DNA of 64,000 bases from Aurantiacibacter gangjinensis (GCF_001886695.1 NZ_CP018097.1:2313001-2377000); one strand, 5' to 3'. Positions 10,687-18,632 are shown, counted from the first letter of the stretch. Made by a program: numbers and translations. Notes: a model not told the origin generated them from the sequence alone.

Positions 10687-11184
10687 CTACCAGAACCGGC
10701 TGCCGGGGATGCCCTTGAACGGGCCTGCAACCTTGCTGGTGATCCATCCGCCGTAAAAGCCGCCGGGCTGTGGGATGACCTGCTCTCCATCGACGTTGCA
10801 ACTGTCGACGGGGGCGGCGGAAAAGGCGATGTAATCGCGAAGGATCACGAAGGATTTGGTCGGATTGGGATACGACCAGCCGACCCTTTCCAGCACCGCG
10901 TCGCCTGCCACCACATCCCAATACCGCGCGCTGCCTTTCCATTCGCACATGGATGTGCCCGGCGCGCGGCGCAGCACGCCATCGGCGATGTCGCTTGGCG
11001 GGATGTAGTAGTTCGGCGGATGGCTGGTTTCCAGCACCCGCACGGCGTTGCGGGTGTCCGCGATGGTCATGCCGTTATGGCGGATGACGATATGCGCGTC
11101 CGTCGCCTCGGCAATGGCGGGGCGCGGATAGTCCCACACGCTTTCCTGGCCGGGCTTTACCGGATCGGGGTCGGGGTGGATCAT
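10687..11184 (-). CDS. DUF427 domain-containing protein
   Basis: A 165-residue protein with the DUF427 pattern: 'ESVWDYPRPAI', 'VIRHNGMTIADT...RVLETSHPP.YYIPP.DI', 'CEWKGSARYWDV' and the C-terminal 'GGFYGGWITSKVAGPFKG'. The fold is a beta-tent; no activity is established. Its ATG overlaps the stop of the DCC gene (TGATG), so it is the last gene of a four-gene minus-strand operon. Confidence 0.88.
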   Translation of the reverse strand: MIHPDPDPVKPGQESVWDYPRPAIAEATDAHIVIRHNGMTIADTRNAVRVLETSHPPNYYIPPSDIADGVLRRAPGTSMCEWKGSARYWDVVAGDAVLERVGWSYPNPTKSFVILRDYIAFSAAPVDSCNVDGEQVIPQPGGFYGGWITSKVAGPFKGIPGSRFW

Positions 11185-11534
11185 CAGCCGCCCGCCCAGC
11201 GCTGGAGGCGCGGGCGCACCCGCAGGAAGGCGACGTAAAGCCGCTCCAGAACGCGCTCCACCAGTGGGATACGCGCGAGGTGGCCGAAAGGTTTGAGCAA
11301 CGGGATCGCGCGCCACATGGCAGCGAAACCGGCGGCGCCCGTCAGCATCCGTCCGTCCTCCAGCACATGGAAGCGCCGGAGCAGGTCTTCCGCCGCGACG
11401 GGGCAGCTTTCGGGTGCGCCCTCGCTGACATCGGTGAACCGGATCGCGCCGCGCCGGTCGAGCCGCTGCATCAGCGCGATCTCGCGGCGGCAAAGCGGGC
11501 ACGCGCCATCGTAGAAGACCGTGACGTCAGCCAT
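11184..11534 (-). CDS. DCC family thiol-disulfide oxidoreductase-like protein
   Basis: A 116-residue thioredoxin-like protein of the DUF393/DCC family. The N-terminal 'FYDGACPLCRREI' contains the CxxC pair in the DGxCPLC motif that defines the family, and 'DRRGAIRFTDVS' follows as in relatives. The C-terminus is amphipathic and basic. The partner protein is unknown. The first eight bases overlap the end of the FAD oxidoreductase gene and the stop overlaps the DUF427 start, so the three are translationally coupled. Confidence 0.88.
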   Translation of the reverse strand: MADVTVFYDGACPLCRREIALMQRLDRRGAIRFTDVSEGAPESCPVAAEDLLRRFHVLEDGRMLTGAAGFAAMWRAIPLLKPFGHLARIPLVERVLERLYVAFLRVRPRLQRWAGG

Positions 11535-12462
11535 CTTTCAGGATCGCCTCTGCCAGTTCCCAGCCAGAGAGAAAGGCGCATTCGACGCGCGGACCCTTCA
11601 GCCAGTCGCCACAGGCGCCGATGCGCTTGTCTGCATCCCAGATCGCGCCCTCGCCCGCATCGCCGCTGCGGGCATAGCGCCAGCGATGCGCGGCGGCATG
11701 ACGCAATGGCGGCAATGCGCCACCAGCCTGCGTGCGGAACTCCTCGAGCAGCAGGCGGACGACGGCTTCGGCTTCCTCCTCCAGATATTCACGGCTCCAA
11801 TCCGGGCTGCCCTGGATCACCCAGCATTCGGGTTCGGCACGACCGGGCTTGGAATTGTTGCGCGCGGCCCAGCCGATCGCGCCTGCATCGTGGATCGTGT
11901 CGTTCAGGTCGACGCGGCCATCGAAAGCGGCCATGACCGTCCAGCAGGGGTCGGATACGGTCGCTTGCGCCAACTCGGCCAGATGGTTGTGATGGCGCGC
12001 AAAAAGCGGCGCGACCTGTTCGGCGGGCACGGCGCAGATAACCGTGGCAAAGGCCTCATCCGGCAGGCCATCGCCTTCCAGCACCCAGCCGCTTTCGTCA
12101 GCGCGAATGGCCTCCACCCGCGCGCCGAATTGCACGCCCAGCGCATCGGCCATGACGCGGATCGGGGCGTTCATCGCAGGCGTGCCGACCCACGCGCCAT
12201 CCTTGGCCGCGGGCCACGGCGCGATGACGCCCTCGCCATGCCAGCGCTCAACTTGCCGGCGGAAACGCTCATCGCGCGCTGTGAAATACTGCGCACCGTG
12301 GTCGAAATGCAGCGTCTCGCCATCCAGCTCCACCCGGCGCGCGGACATGCGCCCGCCCGGTCCGCGGCCCTTGTCGAACACGCGCACAGCGCGGCCAGCT
12401 TCCGCCAACCGCGACGCGCAAGTAAGGCCCGCCATGCCTGCCCCGACAATGGCAATCGGCAT
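11527..12462 (-). CDS. FAD-dependent oxidoreductase (renalase/amine-oxidase-like)
   Basis: About 311 residues from the ATG at 12462 (MPIAIVGAGMAGLTCASRL). The N-terminal GxGxxG dinucleotide fold is followed by 'RVFDKGRGPGGRMSARR', the RxGGR motif typical of renalase-like flavoproteins, and 'DHGAQYFTARD'. The C-terminal 'GACGDWLKGPRVECAFLSGWELAE' closes the FAD site. The substrate is unknown; relatives oxidise off-pathway forms of NAD(P)H, but I would not assign that here. It starts 5 bp after the DUF421 gene ends and overlaps the DCC gene. Confidence 0.88.
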   Translation of the reverse strand: MPIAIVGAGMAGLTCASRLAEAGRAVRVFDKGRGPGGRMSARRVELDGETLHFDHGAQYFTARDERFRRQVERWHGEGVIAPWPAAKDGAWVGTPAMNAPIRVMADALGVQFGARVEAIRADESGWVLEGDGLPDEAFATVICAVPAEQVAPLFARHHNHLAELAQATVSDPCWTVMAAFDGRVDLNDTIHDAGAIGWAARNNSKPGRAEPECWVIQGSPDWSREYLEEEAEAVVRLLLEEFRTQAGGALPPLRHAAAHRWRYARSGDAGEGAIWDADKRIGACGDWLKGPRVECAFLSGWELAEAILKDG

Positions 12463-12466
12463 GCCG

Positions 12467-13000
12467 TCAGCCCGGCTCGCTATGCTTGTCGCATTCGACA
12501 TTCTGCAACAGACTTTCCTGCAAGCTGTCGCCATGCAGCACGGAGACATCGCCCGTCGTCTCCAGCACCACCGCCTGCACCTTGGCCATGTCGAGCACAT
12601 TGGCCTCGCGCAGCTTGGCGTAGAGATCGCTTTCGGCCACGCGCGTTTCCTTCAGCGCGGTGTGGTTGATCTTGCCGTTGCGCATCAGCAGCACGGGCGC
12701 ATTCTGCATAAAAGTCTCCACCGTGTCGGAGGATTTGCGCAGCCGCCCGGCAATCACCTGCAGCACGAAGAGGCCCAGCATCCCCGTCAGCGTCTGCGCG
12801 AAGACCAGCCATTCATCCGCCTGCGCCGCGCCCGCCAGCAGGCTGCCCAGCGCCACCGTCATCACGAAATCGAATGTCGTCATCTTGGACAGCGAGCGCA
12901 GCCCCACGACACGGATCTGCACCACCACCCAGACCAGGGCGATCATCGCCAGCAGGAAACCGCGCAGCAGCGCATCGAACGTATCGTTGTCGAGAAACAT
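12467..13000 (-). CDS. DUF421 (YetF-like) membrane protein
   Basis: A 177-residue protein with three N-terminal transmembrane segments ('FLLAMIALVWVVVQI', 'FDFVMTVALGSLLA', 'TLTGMLGLFVLQVIAG'). A cytoplasmic DUF421 domain follows with 'PVLLMRNGKINHTALKETRVAESDLYAKLRE' and 'VQAVVLETTGDVSVL'. The family includes Bacillus YetF, and its function is poorly defined. It is the first gene of the minus-strand cluster that continues with the FAD oxidoreductase, DCC and DUF427 proteins. It is divergent from ettA, with 136 bp between them. Confidence 0.88.
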   Translation of the reverse strand: MFLDNDTFDALLRGFLLAMIALVWVVVQIRVVGLRSLSKMTTFDFVMTVALGSLLAGAAQADEWLVFAQTLTGMLGLFVLQVIAGRLRKSSDTVETFMQNAPVLLMRNGKINHTALKETRVAESDLYAKLREANVLDMAKVQAVVLETTGDVSVLHGDSLQESLLQNVECDKHSEPG

Positions 13001-13136
13001 GACAGGATAGCGGCCCAGAGGCGCGCCCGTTCCCGTTTCAACATTTGCCAGCCGCCGCGCTTGCCCGAAAGCGCGCCAGCCCCTATCTGCGCGTGCAACA
13101 GATTCCCACCCGATTACCGATACGAAGGACCGTCCG

Positions 13137-14810
13137 ATGGCCGCTCAATACGCCTATGTCATGAAGAACATGACCAAGACTTTCCCCGGCGCGCAAAAGC
13201 CCGTGCTGGAGAACATCAACCTGCAATTCTATCGCGGCGCGAAAATCGGCATCGTCGGCCCCAACGGCGCGGGTAAATCCACGCTTATCAAGATCATGGC
13301 GGGCATCGACAGCGACATCACCGGCGAGGCTTGGCCGGGCGAGAACATCACCGTCGGCTATCTAGAACAGGAGCCGGAGCTGGACGAGAGCAAGACCGTG
13401 CTCGAAAATGTGAAGGACGGTGCCCGCGAAACGGCGGACAAGGTGGACGAATACAACGCCATCGCCGCACAGATGGCCGAACCCGACGCCGATTTCGAAG
13501 CGCTGGGCGACCGCATGGCGACCTTGCAGGCGGAGATCGACGCCGTCGATGGCTGGACGCTCGACAACCAGCTGGAAATCGCCATGGAAGCGCTGCGCTG
13601 TCCGCCTTCCGACATGGGCGTGGAGAGCCTTTCTGGCGGTGAGAAGCGCCGCGTCGCCCTCACCCGCCTGCTGATCCAGAAGCCCGACATCCTGCTGCTG
13701 GACGAGCCGACCAACCACCTCGACGCCGAAAGCGTGAAGTGGCTTGAGAATCACCTCAAGGAATATGCCGGCGCCGTGCTGATGATCACCCACGACCGCT
13801 ACTTCCTCGACAATGTGGTGGAATGGATCCTCGAACTGGATCGCGGCTCCTACTATCCGTACGAAGGCAATTACTCGACCTATCTGGAGAAGAAGGCCAA
13901 GCGCCTGGAGCAGGAAAGCCGCGAGGAATCCGGCAAGCAGAAGGCGCTGCAGCGCGAGCTGGAATGGATGCGGCAGACCCCTGCCGCCCGCCAGACCAAG
14001 AGCAAGGCGCGTATCCGCAAGTTCGACCAGTTGCAGGAGGAGATGGGCAACCGCAAGCCGGGCAAGGCGCAGATCGTCATCCAGGTGCCCGAACGCCTCG
14101 GCGGCAAGGTGATCGAGGCCAAGGGCATCACCAAGGCCTATGGCGACAAGCTATTGTTCGAAGACCTTTCCTTCATGCTGCCCCCGGGCGGCATTGTCGG
14201 CGTGATCGGTCCGAACGGCGCGGGTAAATCCACGCTGTTCAAGATCCTCACCGGCAAGGAAACGCCGGACGAAGGCACGGTGGAAATCGGCGAGACGGTT
14301 CACCTCGGCTATGTCGACCAGAGCCGCGACCACCTCGACCCGAAGAACAACGTCTGGGAGGAAATTTCCGACGGGCTCGATTACATGAAGGTCAACGGCC
14401 ACGACGCCAGCACCCGCGCCTATGTGGGCGCGTTCAACTTCAAGGGCGCCGACCAGCAGAAGAATGTCGGCAAGCTGTCGGGCGGTGAACGCAACCGCGT
14501 GCACATGGCCAAGATGCTGAAAGAAGGCGGCAACGTGCTGCTGCTCGACGAACCGACCAACGACCTCGACGTGGAAACCCTGTCGGCACTGGAAGACGCC
14601 ATCGAAAACTTCGCCGGCTGCGCCGTGGTCATTTCGCACGACCGCTTCTTCCTGGATCGGCTGGCGACGCACATCCTCGCCTTCGAGGGCGACAGCCACG
14701 TGGAGTGGTTTGAAGGTAACTTCGAGGCTTACGAGGAAGACAAGCGGCGCCGCCTGGGCGATGCCGCGGATCGGCCGAGCCGGGTGCAGTATAAGAAGCT
14801 GACTAGGTGA
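13137..14810 (+). CDS. ettA: Energy-dependent translational throttle protein EttA (ABC-F ATPase)
   Basis: A 557-residue soluble ABC-F protein with two ATPase domains and no membrane domain. Domain 1 has Walker A 'GPNGAGKST', signature 'LSGGEKRR' and Walker B 'LLLDEPTNHLD'. The linker contains the 'RELEWMRQTPAARQTKSKARI' segment characteristic of EttA. Domain 2 repeats 'GPNGAGKST', 'LSGGERNR' and 'LLLDEPTNDLD'. EttA binds the ribosomal E site and gates the first peptide bond according to ATP/ADP ratio. The length matches the family closely. Its TGA stop overlaps the GTG of the next gene. Confidence 0.96.
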   Translation: MAAQYAYVMKNMTKTFPGAQKPVLENINLQFYRGAKIGIVGPNGAGKSTLIKIMAGIDSDITGEAWPGENITVGYLEQEPELDESKTVLENVKDGARETADKVDEYNAIAAQMAEPDADFEALGDRMATLQAEIDAVDGWTLDNQLEIAMEALRCPPSDMGVESLSGGEKRRVALTRLLIQKPDILLLDEPTNHLDAESVKWLENHLKEYAGAVLMITHDRYFLDNVVEWILELDRGSYYPYEGNYSTYLEKKAKRLEQESREESGKQKALQRELEWMRQTPAARQTKSKARIRKFDQLQEEMGNRKPGKAQIVIQVPERLGGKVIEAKGITKAYGDKLLFEDLSFMLPPGGIVGVIGPNGAGKSTLFKILTGKETPDEGTVEIGETVHLGYVDQSRDHLDPKNNVWEEISDGLDYMKVNGHDASTRAYVGAFNFKGADQQKNVGKLSGGERNRVHMAKMLKEGGNVLLLDEPTNDLDVETLSALEDAIENFAGCAVVISHDRFFLDRLATHILAFEGDSHVEWFEGNFEAYEEDKRRRLGDAADRPSRVQYKKLTR

Positions 14811-15283
14811 GGGACAGATTGGAACAGCAGGCCATCGAAAGATTGAGTCGCCAAAATTCGACTGAGGACATTCGTCGCGTCATGGAAAACGCGCGCGATA
14901 GATCACCGCCAGTTTTCAAAGCCGCGTTTAGAAGGCTGGTTGAAGTGTCTGCTCAAGGTTCTGACGATCCGATCGCGAAAGCTTGTTGGGAGATGGTCCA
15001 TACTGTCGAAGGCGTCCGGAAGGAGTTGGGCCGCCCGGTTTGGCGTATGAATCGGCTTCGTCCGAAGATAGAGAAAGACGGTGAGGTGGCAGCGCTTGAG
15101 TATTGCGCTCGCAACCGGACCGAAGGTTTCGATGAAGTCCTCGAACATGAGCTTGCCGAGTTCACAGCTGAAGCGATTATTCTTCGATTTCCCGAAACCT
15201 TCACCGACAAAAATCTGCGCGAAATCGCCCGAACTAGATTGGTTGAAGCGGGCGTGAATGTCGAGGCCGCGGTGAAAGGCTAA
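14807..15283 (+). CDS. Hypothetical helical protein
   Basis: A 158-residue soluble protein I do not recognise, predicted mostly helical and charged ('EQQAIERLSRQNSTEDIRRVMENARDR', 'EYCARNRTEGFDEVLEHELAEFTAEAIILRFP'). The GTG start overlaps the ettA stop (GTGA), so it may be translated by coupling. By eye its base composition is clearly lower in GC than its neighbours (many AAA, GAA, ATT and TTC codons), which suggests recent acquisition. It is followed at once by a palindromic repeat and a GIY-YIG nuclease gene on the other strand, consistent with a small foreign patch at 14.8-15.7 kb. Confidence 0.65.
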   Translation: MRDRLEQQAIERLSRQNSTEDIRRVMENARDRSPPVFKAAFRRLVEVSAQGSDDPIAKACWEMVHTVEGVRKELGRPVWRMNRLRPKIEKDGEVAALEYCARNRTEGFDEVLEHELAEFTAEAIILRFPETFTDKNLREIARTRLVEAGVNVEAAVKG

Positions 15284-15301
15284 AGTCTCAAAAGAGGTTC
15301 C

Positions 15302-15341
15302 GTCGCCCCGGACTTGATCCGGGGCCAGGCTATTCTTCTGG
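15302..15341 (+). repeat. REP-type palindromic element, family A, left copy at GIY-YIG gene
   Basis: The core CCCCGGActtgaTCCGGGG (15306-15324) is a perfect 7-bp-arm palindrome, preceded by GTCG and followed by a CCAGGCTATTCTTCTGG tail. The tail supplies the last codons (PEE and stop) of the minus-strand GIY-YIG gene. An inverted copy lies at 15655-15696 and a third at 36222. Confidence 0.85.
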
Positions 15342-15632
15342 CGTGTGCCACTCTTCCCACAGGTCACGCCAGTCCGGATTGCTTTCCTCGATCAGCGCGA
15401 ATTTCCATTCTCGGCGCCAGCGCTTGAGGCGCTTCTCGCGCACAATAGCGGTCTCGATGTCCTCGTGGCGCTCGGCATAGACCAGCTGCGTTTTGCCGCT
15501 GTCCGCGACGTGCTGTGATCCCTCGCCATTTCGGTGCTGCAAAATGCGCGCCTGCAAGTCAGACGTCACGCCGACATACATGCCGCCGCGATAGCGGTTT
15601 GCCATGATGTAGACCCAACCACCTTTTGCCAT
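15330..15632 (-). CDS. Single-domain GIY-YIG nuclease
   Basis: A 100-residue protein consisting of little more than a GIY-YIG domain (UvrC-type N-terminal catalytic fold): 'GWVYIMANRYRGGMYVGVTSD' (the GIY and YIG strands), 'LQARILQHR' with the catalytic arginine, and 'ETAIVREKRLKRW' with the metal-binding glutamate. The active site appears intact. It matches the small YhbQ/endonuclease-like group whose role is unclear. The gene is flanked by two inverted copies of the same palindromic repeat. The 3' copy encodes its final residues and the 5' copy ends about 23 bp upstream of the start codon. Confidence 0.9.
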   Translation of the reverse strand: MAKGGWVYIMANRYRGGMYVGVTSDLQARILQHRNGEGSQHVADSGKTQLVYAERHEDIETAIVREKRLKRWRREWKFALIEESNPDWRDLWEEWHTPEE

Positions 15633-15654
15633 CTTCGCGCTGTGGCTCAGGCTT

Positions 15655-15696
15655 GGACGAAAAGAAAGCCTGGGCCCGGATCAAGTCCGGGCTGAC
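15655..15696 (-). repeat. REP-type palindromic element, family A, right copy at GIY-YIG gene
   Basis: The core CCCGGAtcaagTCCGGG (15675-15691) is the reverse complement of the left copy. Read on the minus strand the element begins GTCAGCCCGG and ends with CAGGCTTTCTTT, matching the left copy over most of ~37 bases. Together the two copies enclose the nuclease gene as an inverted pair. Confidence 0.85.
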
Positions 15697-15823
15697 GAAA
15701 TGGCGGGATTTGACTCCCCCCACCCGCATCCCCACCTAGCGCAACAAGGCGCTCGAGACGCGGGCGCGTGTCCCTGTCGGCGCACCTCTCGCGTCGCGAA
15801 CGCGAAATCCCAAAAGGATCAGC

Positions 15824-16261
15824 ATGACGACCCCAAATAACGGCGACACCGTTTCCATCGATTATATCATCAAGAAAACCGACGGCACCGTCGTCGGCAA
15901 TACCAGCGAGGCCGGGCCGCAGGATGTGCAGCTGGGCGAAAACCAGATTTTTCCGCAGGTCGAGCAGGCGCTGACCGGCATGAGCGTGGGTGACGAGCAG
16001 TCCGTCACCGTGCCCGCCGACAACGCATTCGGCCAGCGCCGCGACGACATGATCGTGGACCTGCCGCGCGAACAGCTGCCCGCAGAGCCTGCTCCGCAGC
16101 CCGGCATGCAATTGCAGGCGCAGGGCCCGAACGGCCAGCCCATCGTGCTCACCATTCTCGAAGTCGGCGAGCAGACGGTGAAGGCCGACGGCAATCACCC
16201 GCTGGCCGGTGAAGACATTACCTTCGATGTGACGCTGCGCGAGATCAAGCAGGCTGCCTGA
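15824..16261 (+). CDS. FKBP-type peptidyl-prolyl isomerase, SlyD-like
   Basis: A 145-residue SlyD-type FKBP: 'NGDTVSIDYIIKKTDGTVVGNT' begins the split FKBP domain, 'FPQVEQALTGMSVGDEQSVTVPADNAFGQRRDDMI' leads into the inserted IF chaperone domain, and 'DGNHPLAGEDITFDVTLREI' closes the FKBP fold. It catalyses prolyl cis-trans isomerisation and acts as a chaperone. The histidine/cysteine-rich nickel-binding tail of E. coli SlyD is absent, so a hydrogenase-nickel role is not supported. A strong intrinsic terminator follows, so it is probably monocistronic. Confidence 0.9.
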   Translation: MTTPNNGDTVSIDYIIKKTDGTVVGNTSEAGPQDVQLGENQIFPQVEQALTGMSVGDEQSVTVPADNAFGQRRDDMIVDLPREQLPAEPAPQPGMQLQAQGPNGQPIVLTILEVGEQTVKADGNHPLAGEDITFDVTLREIKQAA

Positions 16262-16288
16262 CGCGCCCTATTCTCGCTAAGAATGACG

Positions 16289-16326
16289 AGCCGGCGGGAT
16301 GCATATGCGTTTCGCCGGCTTTTTTC
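16289..16326 (+). terminator. Rho-independent terminator after slyD-like gene
   Basis: AGCCGGCG (16289-16296) pairs with CGCCGGCT (16313-16320) around a 16-nt loop and is followed directly by a run of six T. It lies 28 bp after the stop codon. Confidence 0.9.
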
Positions 16327-16353
16327 TGGCCCCGACGACTTCTCCGTCTCTCC

Positions 16354-16614
16354 CTACCAGCGCGACTTTCGCTTTCGCGCTGACGGGCACATCACGGCAG
16401 ACAGGATGGCCATCATGATACCGATGATGACGAAGAACACAGCAGCCCCGGTTGGCCCGAAGGTCGACACCAGGCCGTTGATGATGGTGCCCATACCGTG
16501 CGCCGTGCGCGGCGCTGCGGAACCCTCGGGCTGGGCTTCGTCATAGCACAGCATGGCTCCGATAATTCCAAAACCGAACGATGCGAGGACGGCGGTCTTG
16601 CGGTTGCATTCCAT
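16354..16614 (-). CDS. Small hypothetical membrane protein
   Basis: An 86-residue protein from the ATG at 16614 with two predicted transmembrane segments ('AVLASFGFGIIGAMLCY' and 'AAVFFVIIGIMMAILSAVMC') and a basic tail 'PSARKRKSRW'. The loop 'DEAQPEGSAAPRTAHGMGTIINGL' would lie on one side of the membrane. I recognise no family. A GAGGG sequence lies about ten bases before this start, supporting it over longer upstream alternatives. It stands alone between the slyD terminator and the flavin-binding protein gene. Confidence 0.6.
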   Translation of the reverse strand: MECNRKTAVLASFGFGIIGAMLCYDEAQPEGSAAPRTAHGMGTIINGLVSTFGPTGAAVFFVIIGIMMAILSAVMCPSARKRKSRW

Positions 16615-16807
16615 AACACATGCCCTCGTGCCATCGCGGAATTGAAACACGGTTAATGCGCGGCCGCCATCTTTCCTACAGACCGCGCGAATTGGCATAG
16701 CGCAAAGCATGACCCTCGTTCATGCTCTCACCGCAAACCGTCCGGAAAACAGCGCTGTTGCGCCTCGCGGGTTTTCTCCACCAGGACAGTGCTCCAGGTG
16801 CTCCAGG

Positions 16808-17383
16808 TTAGGGTGCGATCCAGCGGCCTTCGCCTGCTGCCACGTCCCATACCGCGCGGCGGTGGCCGGCATTGGCGAGGTGGAGCCAATCGACGCTTTC
16901 AAGCTGCACCAGCAGGATGGCGAAGTGGTCGCGCGCGGGGGCGACCTGCTCTGGCGTCGGCTGGATGCCCTCGGCCCAGTCCGGCAGACCGCTGGTGGGC
17001 TGGTCGGACACGGTGCCCGGTCCTTCGCCGAGGTAGCAGCGGCGCGCGAACGTGGTGCTCTCCTCCCATGCAGCATCGGCCAGCGGCGTGTCCCGCTCGA
17101 TCCGCCCCGTGCCGCGGCAGCGCATTTGCAGCTTCGCCTTTCGGTCATAGCTCAGAACGCCCACCGGCCCGCCCTCGCCGATCACCGCCACCTTGGGAGA
17201 GCGGGCATCGGTGTGGAAAAGCAGCGTCCAACTGTCGGCATCGAAGCCGCGCAGGACCATCACCCGCGCATCGGCATCCGCTGTCGCCACGACAGGCGTG
17301 TGGAAGGCGCTGTGGCGGCTGTTCGCGCCCTCCGCCAGGCGGGACGCGATGTCTTCACGAATGAAATCAAGGTCTTCGATCAC
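16808..17383 (-). CDS. Pyridoxamine 5'-phosphate oxidase family (FMN-binding split-barrel) protein
   Basis: A 191-residue protein of the PNPOx-like Alr4036/DUF2470-adjacent type. 'VVATADADARVMVLRGFDADSWTLLFHTDARSPKV' is the FMN-binding strand set, 'PVGVLSYDRKAKLQMRCRGTGRI' follows, and 'YLGEGPGT' precedes the C-terminal 'FAILLVQLESVDWLHL..AGHRRAVWD' dimer region. It probably binds flavin in the cytoplasm. Whether it oxidises pyridoxamine phosphate is doubtful, as the PdxH-specific C-terminal motif is absent. Confidence 0.82.
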   Translation of the reverse strand: MIEDLDFIREDIASRLAEGANSRHSAFHTPVVATADADARVMVLRGFDADSWTLLFHTDARSPKVAVIGEGGPVGVLSYDRKAKLQMRCRGTGRIERDTPLADAAWEESTTFARRCYLGEGPGTVSDQPTSGLPDWAEGIQPTPEQVAPARDHFAILLVQLESVDWLHLANAGHRRAVWDVAAGEGRWIAP

Positions 17384-17552
17384 GCATCTGGCTCCATGAC
17401 GTCATTCAGAATAACGGCGTCCAACCTGAACGGCTGCCGTATGGTCCGGTTCAGTTACCGCTCATTTCGGCCTGTTACAAACTGCGACATCGAACGAGTA
17501 CCGAAAGTCGCATCGCTCGCAGCGGCATTGGTCAACAGGAGGAGATGTTGCA

Positions 17553-18632
17553 ATGCAACTCGCAGAGTATCTGAAAAGCTGCGGCCTAGCCGCCCTCGCT
17601 GTCGCAATGGCAGTTCCGCTCACTTCCGAAGAGGCACAGGCGGCAGAGAATACCGCTATGGACGGCGCTATCGACGAACAGCGACAGGATCGCGAAGCCC
17701 GCCGGGACCGGCGCGGCAATCGCGGTGAAGCGCGCCAGCAGCGTCGCGGCAATCGCGGCGAGGCACGCCAGCAACGTCGCACGGTAGAACAACGCGCCAA
17801 CCGCGGTGTTGAACGCCAGCGCGCCGCTCGTGAGGACGTCGCGCGTCCGGCGCGCAATGTGCGCAGCGAGCGCGCTCGCGATGTGCGTGCAGAAACCCGC
17901 CAGGATCGCCGTGCAGACCGCAGGGCAGATCGCCGGGAAGACCGGCGGGGAGGCCGCTATGATGGCAACCGCAATCGCGGCGGCATCGAAGGCGCCGTAG
18001 GTCGTGCCACCGATCGGGCGCAGCGCCGCGCCGACCGTCAGGCGGACCGCCGTCAGGACAGGCAGGCGGATCGTCGCTGGGAACGCCGCCAGGATCGCCG
18101 TGCCGATCGCCGGGCCGACCGCAGGGAAGACCGCCGTGCCGATCGCCGCTATGACCGTCGCGAGGATCGCAGGGCCGACCGTCGGTGGGAACGCCGGGAG
18201 GATCGCCGCGCAGATCGCCGGTGGGACCGTCGTCAGGATCGCCGCGATTATCGCCATGACCGCCGCGGATACCGTGACGGCTATCGCGAGGGGCGCCGCG
18301 AGGCGCGCCGCGACTACCGCCGGTGGAACCGCCACAACTGGCGCCGCGACAACCGCTATAACTGGCACCGCCATCGCTACAATAATCGCGGCATCTTCCG
18401 CCTGGGCCGGTACTACTCGCCCTATCGGAACTACAGCTACCGCCGCCTGAACATCGGCTTCCGTCTGGACAGCCTGTTCTTCGGCAACAGGTACTGGATC
18501 AACGATCCGTGGCGCTATCGCCTGCCCGAAGTCTACGGCCCGTATCGCTGGGTGCGCTATTACGACGACGTGCTGCTGGTCGATATCTACACCGGCGAAG
18601 TGGTGGACGTAATCCACGACTTCTTCTGGTAA
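17553..18632 (+). CDS. Secreted RcnB-family protein with long Arg/Asp repeat region
   Basis: A 359-residue protein. Residues 1-31 form a signal peptide ending EEAQA|AEN. Residues ~40-110 are rich in RGNRGEARQQRR-type sequence, and ~118-238 are tandem DRRA/DRRE/DRRQ units with occasional DRRW and DRRY. An aromatic, basic stretch follows ('YRRWNRHNWRRDNRYNWHRHRYN'). The C-terminal ~60 residues match the RcnB domain ('YWINDPWRYRLPEVYGPYRWVRYYDDVLLVDIYTGEVVDVI'), which in E. coli influences nickel/cobalt efflux from the periplasm. The repeat region is much longer than in classic RcnB. Its strong positive charge could bind envelope polyanions or nucleic acid, which is inference. A terminator follows. 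Confidence 0.85.
   Translation: MQLAEYLKSCGLAALAVAMAVPLTSEEAQAAENTAMDGAIDEQRQDREARRDRRGNRGEARQQRRGNRGEARQQRRTVEQRANRGVERQRAAREDVARPARNVRSERARDVRAETRQDRRADRRADRREDRRGGRYDGNRNRGGIEGAVGRATDRAQRRADRQADRRQDRQADRRWERRQDRRADRRADRREDRRADRRYDRREDRRADRRWERREDRRADRRWDRRQDRRDYRHDRRGYRDGYREGRREARRDYRRWNRHNWRRDNRYNWHRHRYNNRGIFRLGRYYSPYRNYSYRRLNIGFRLDSLFFGNRYWINDPWRYRLPEVYGPYRWVRYYDDVLLVDIYTGEVVDVIHDFFW
17904..18266 (+). repeat. In-gene tandem repeat encoding DRRx units
   Basis: Within the RcnB-like gene, short repeats built on GAY-CGC-CGN codons encode about 120 residues of DRR(A/E/Q/W/Y) units. The near-identity of DNA units suggests expansion and contraction by slippage, so length probably varies between strains. 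Confidence 0.85.

Noticed and set aside
15302-15696. CRISPR array or insertion sequence at the repeat pair
   Set aside because: Only two inverted palindromes with a gene between them; no direct-repeat/spacer series and no transposase.
17586-18617. Minus-strand open frame of 343 codons opposite the RcnB-like gene
   Set aside because: Its Ala/Val/Ile-rich repeats are the reverse reading of the DRR codon repeats; no ribosome site or recognisable domain.
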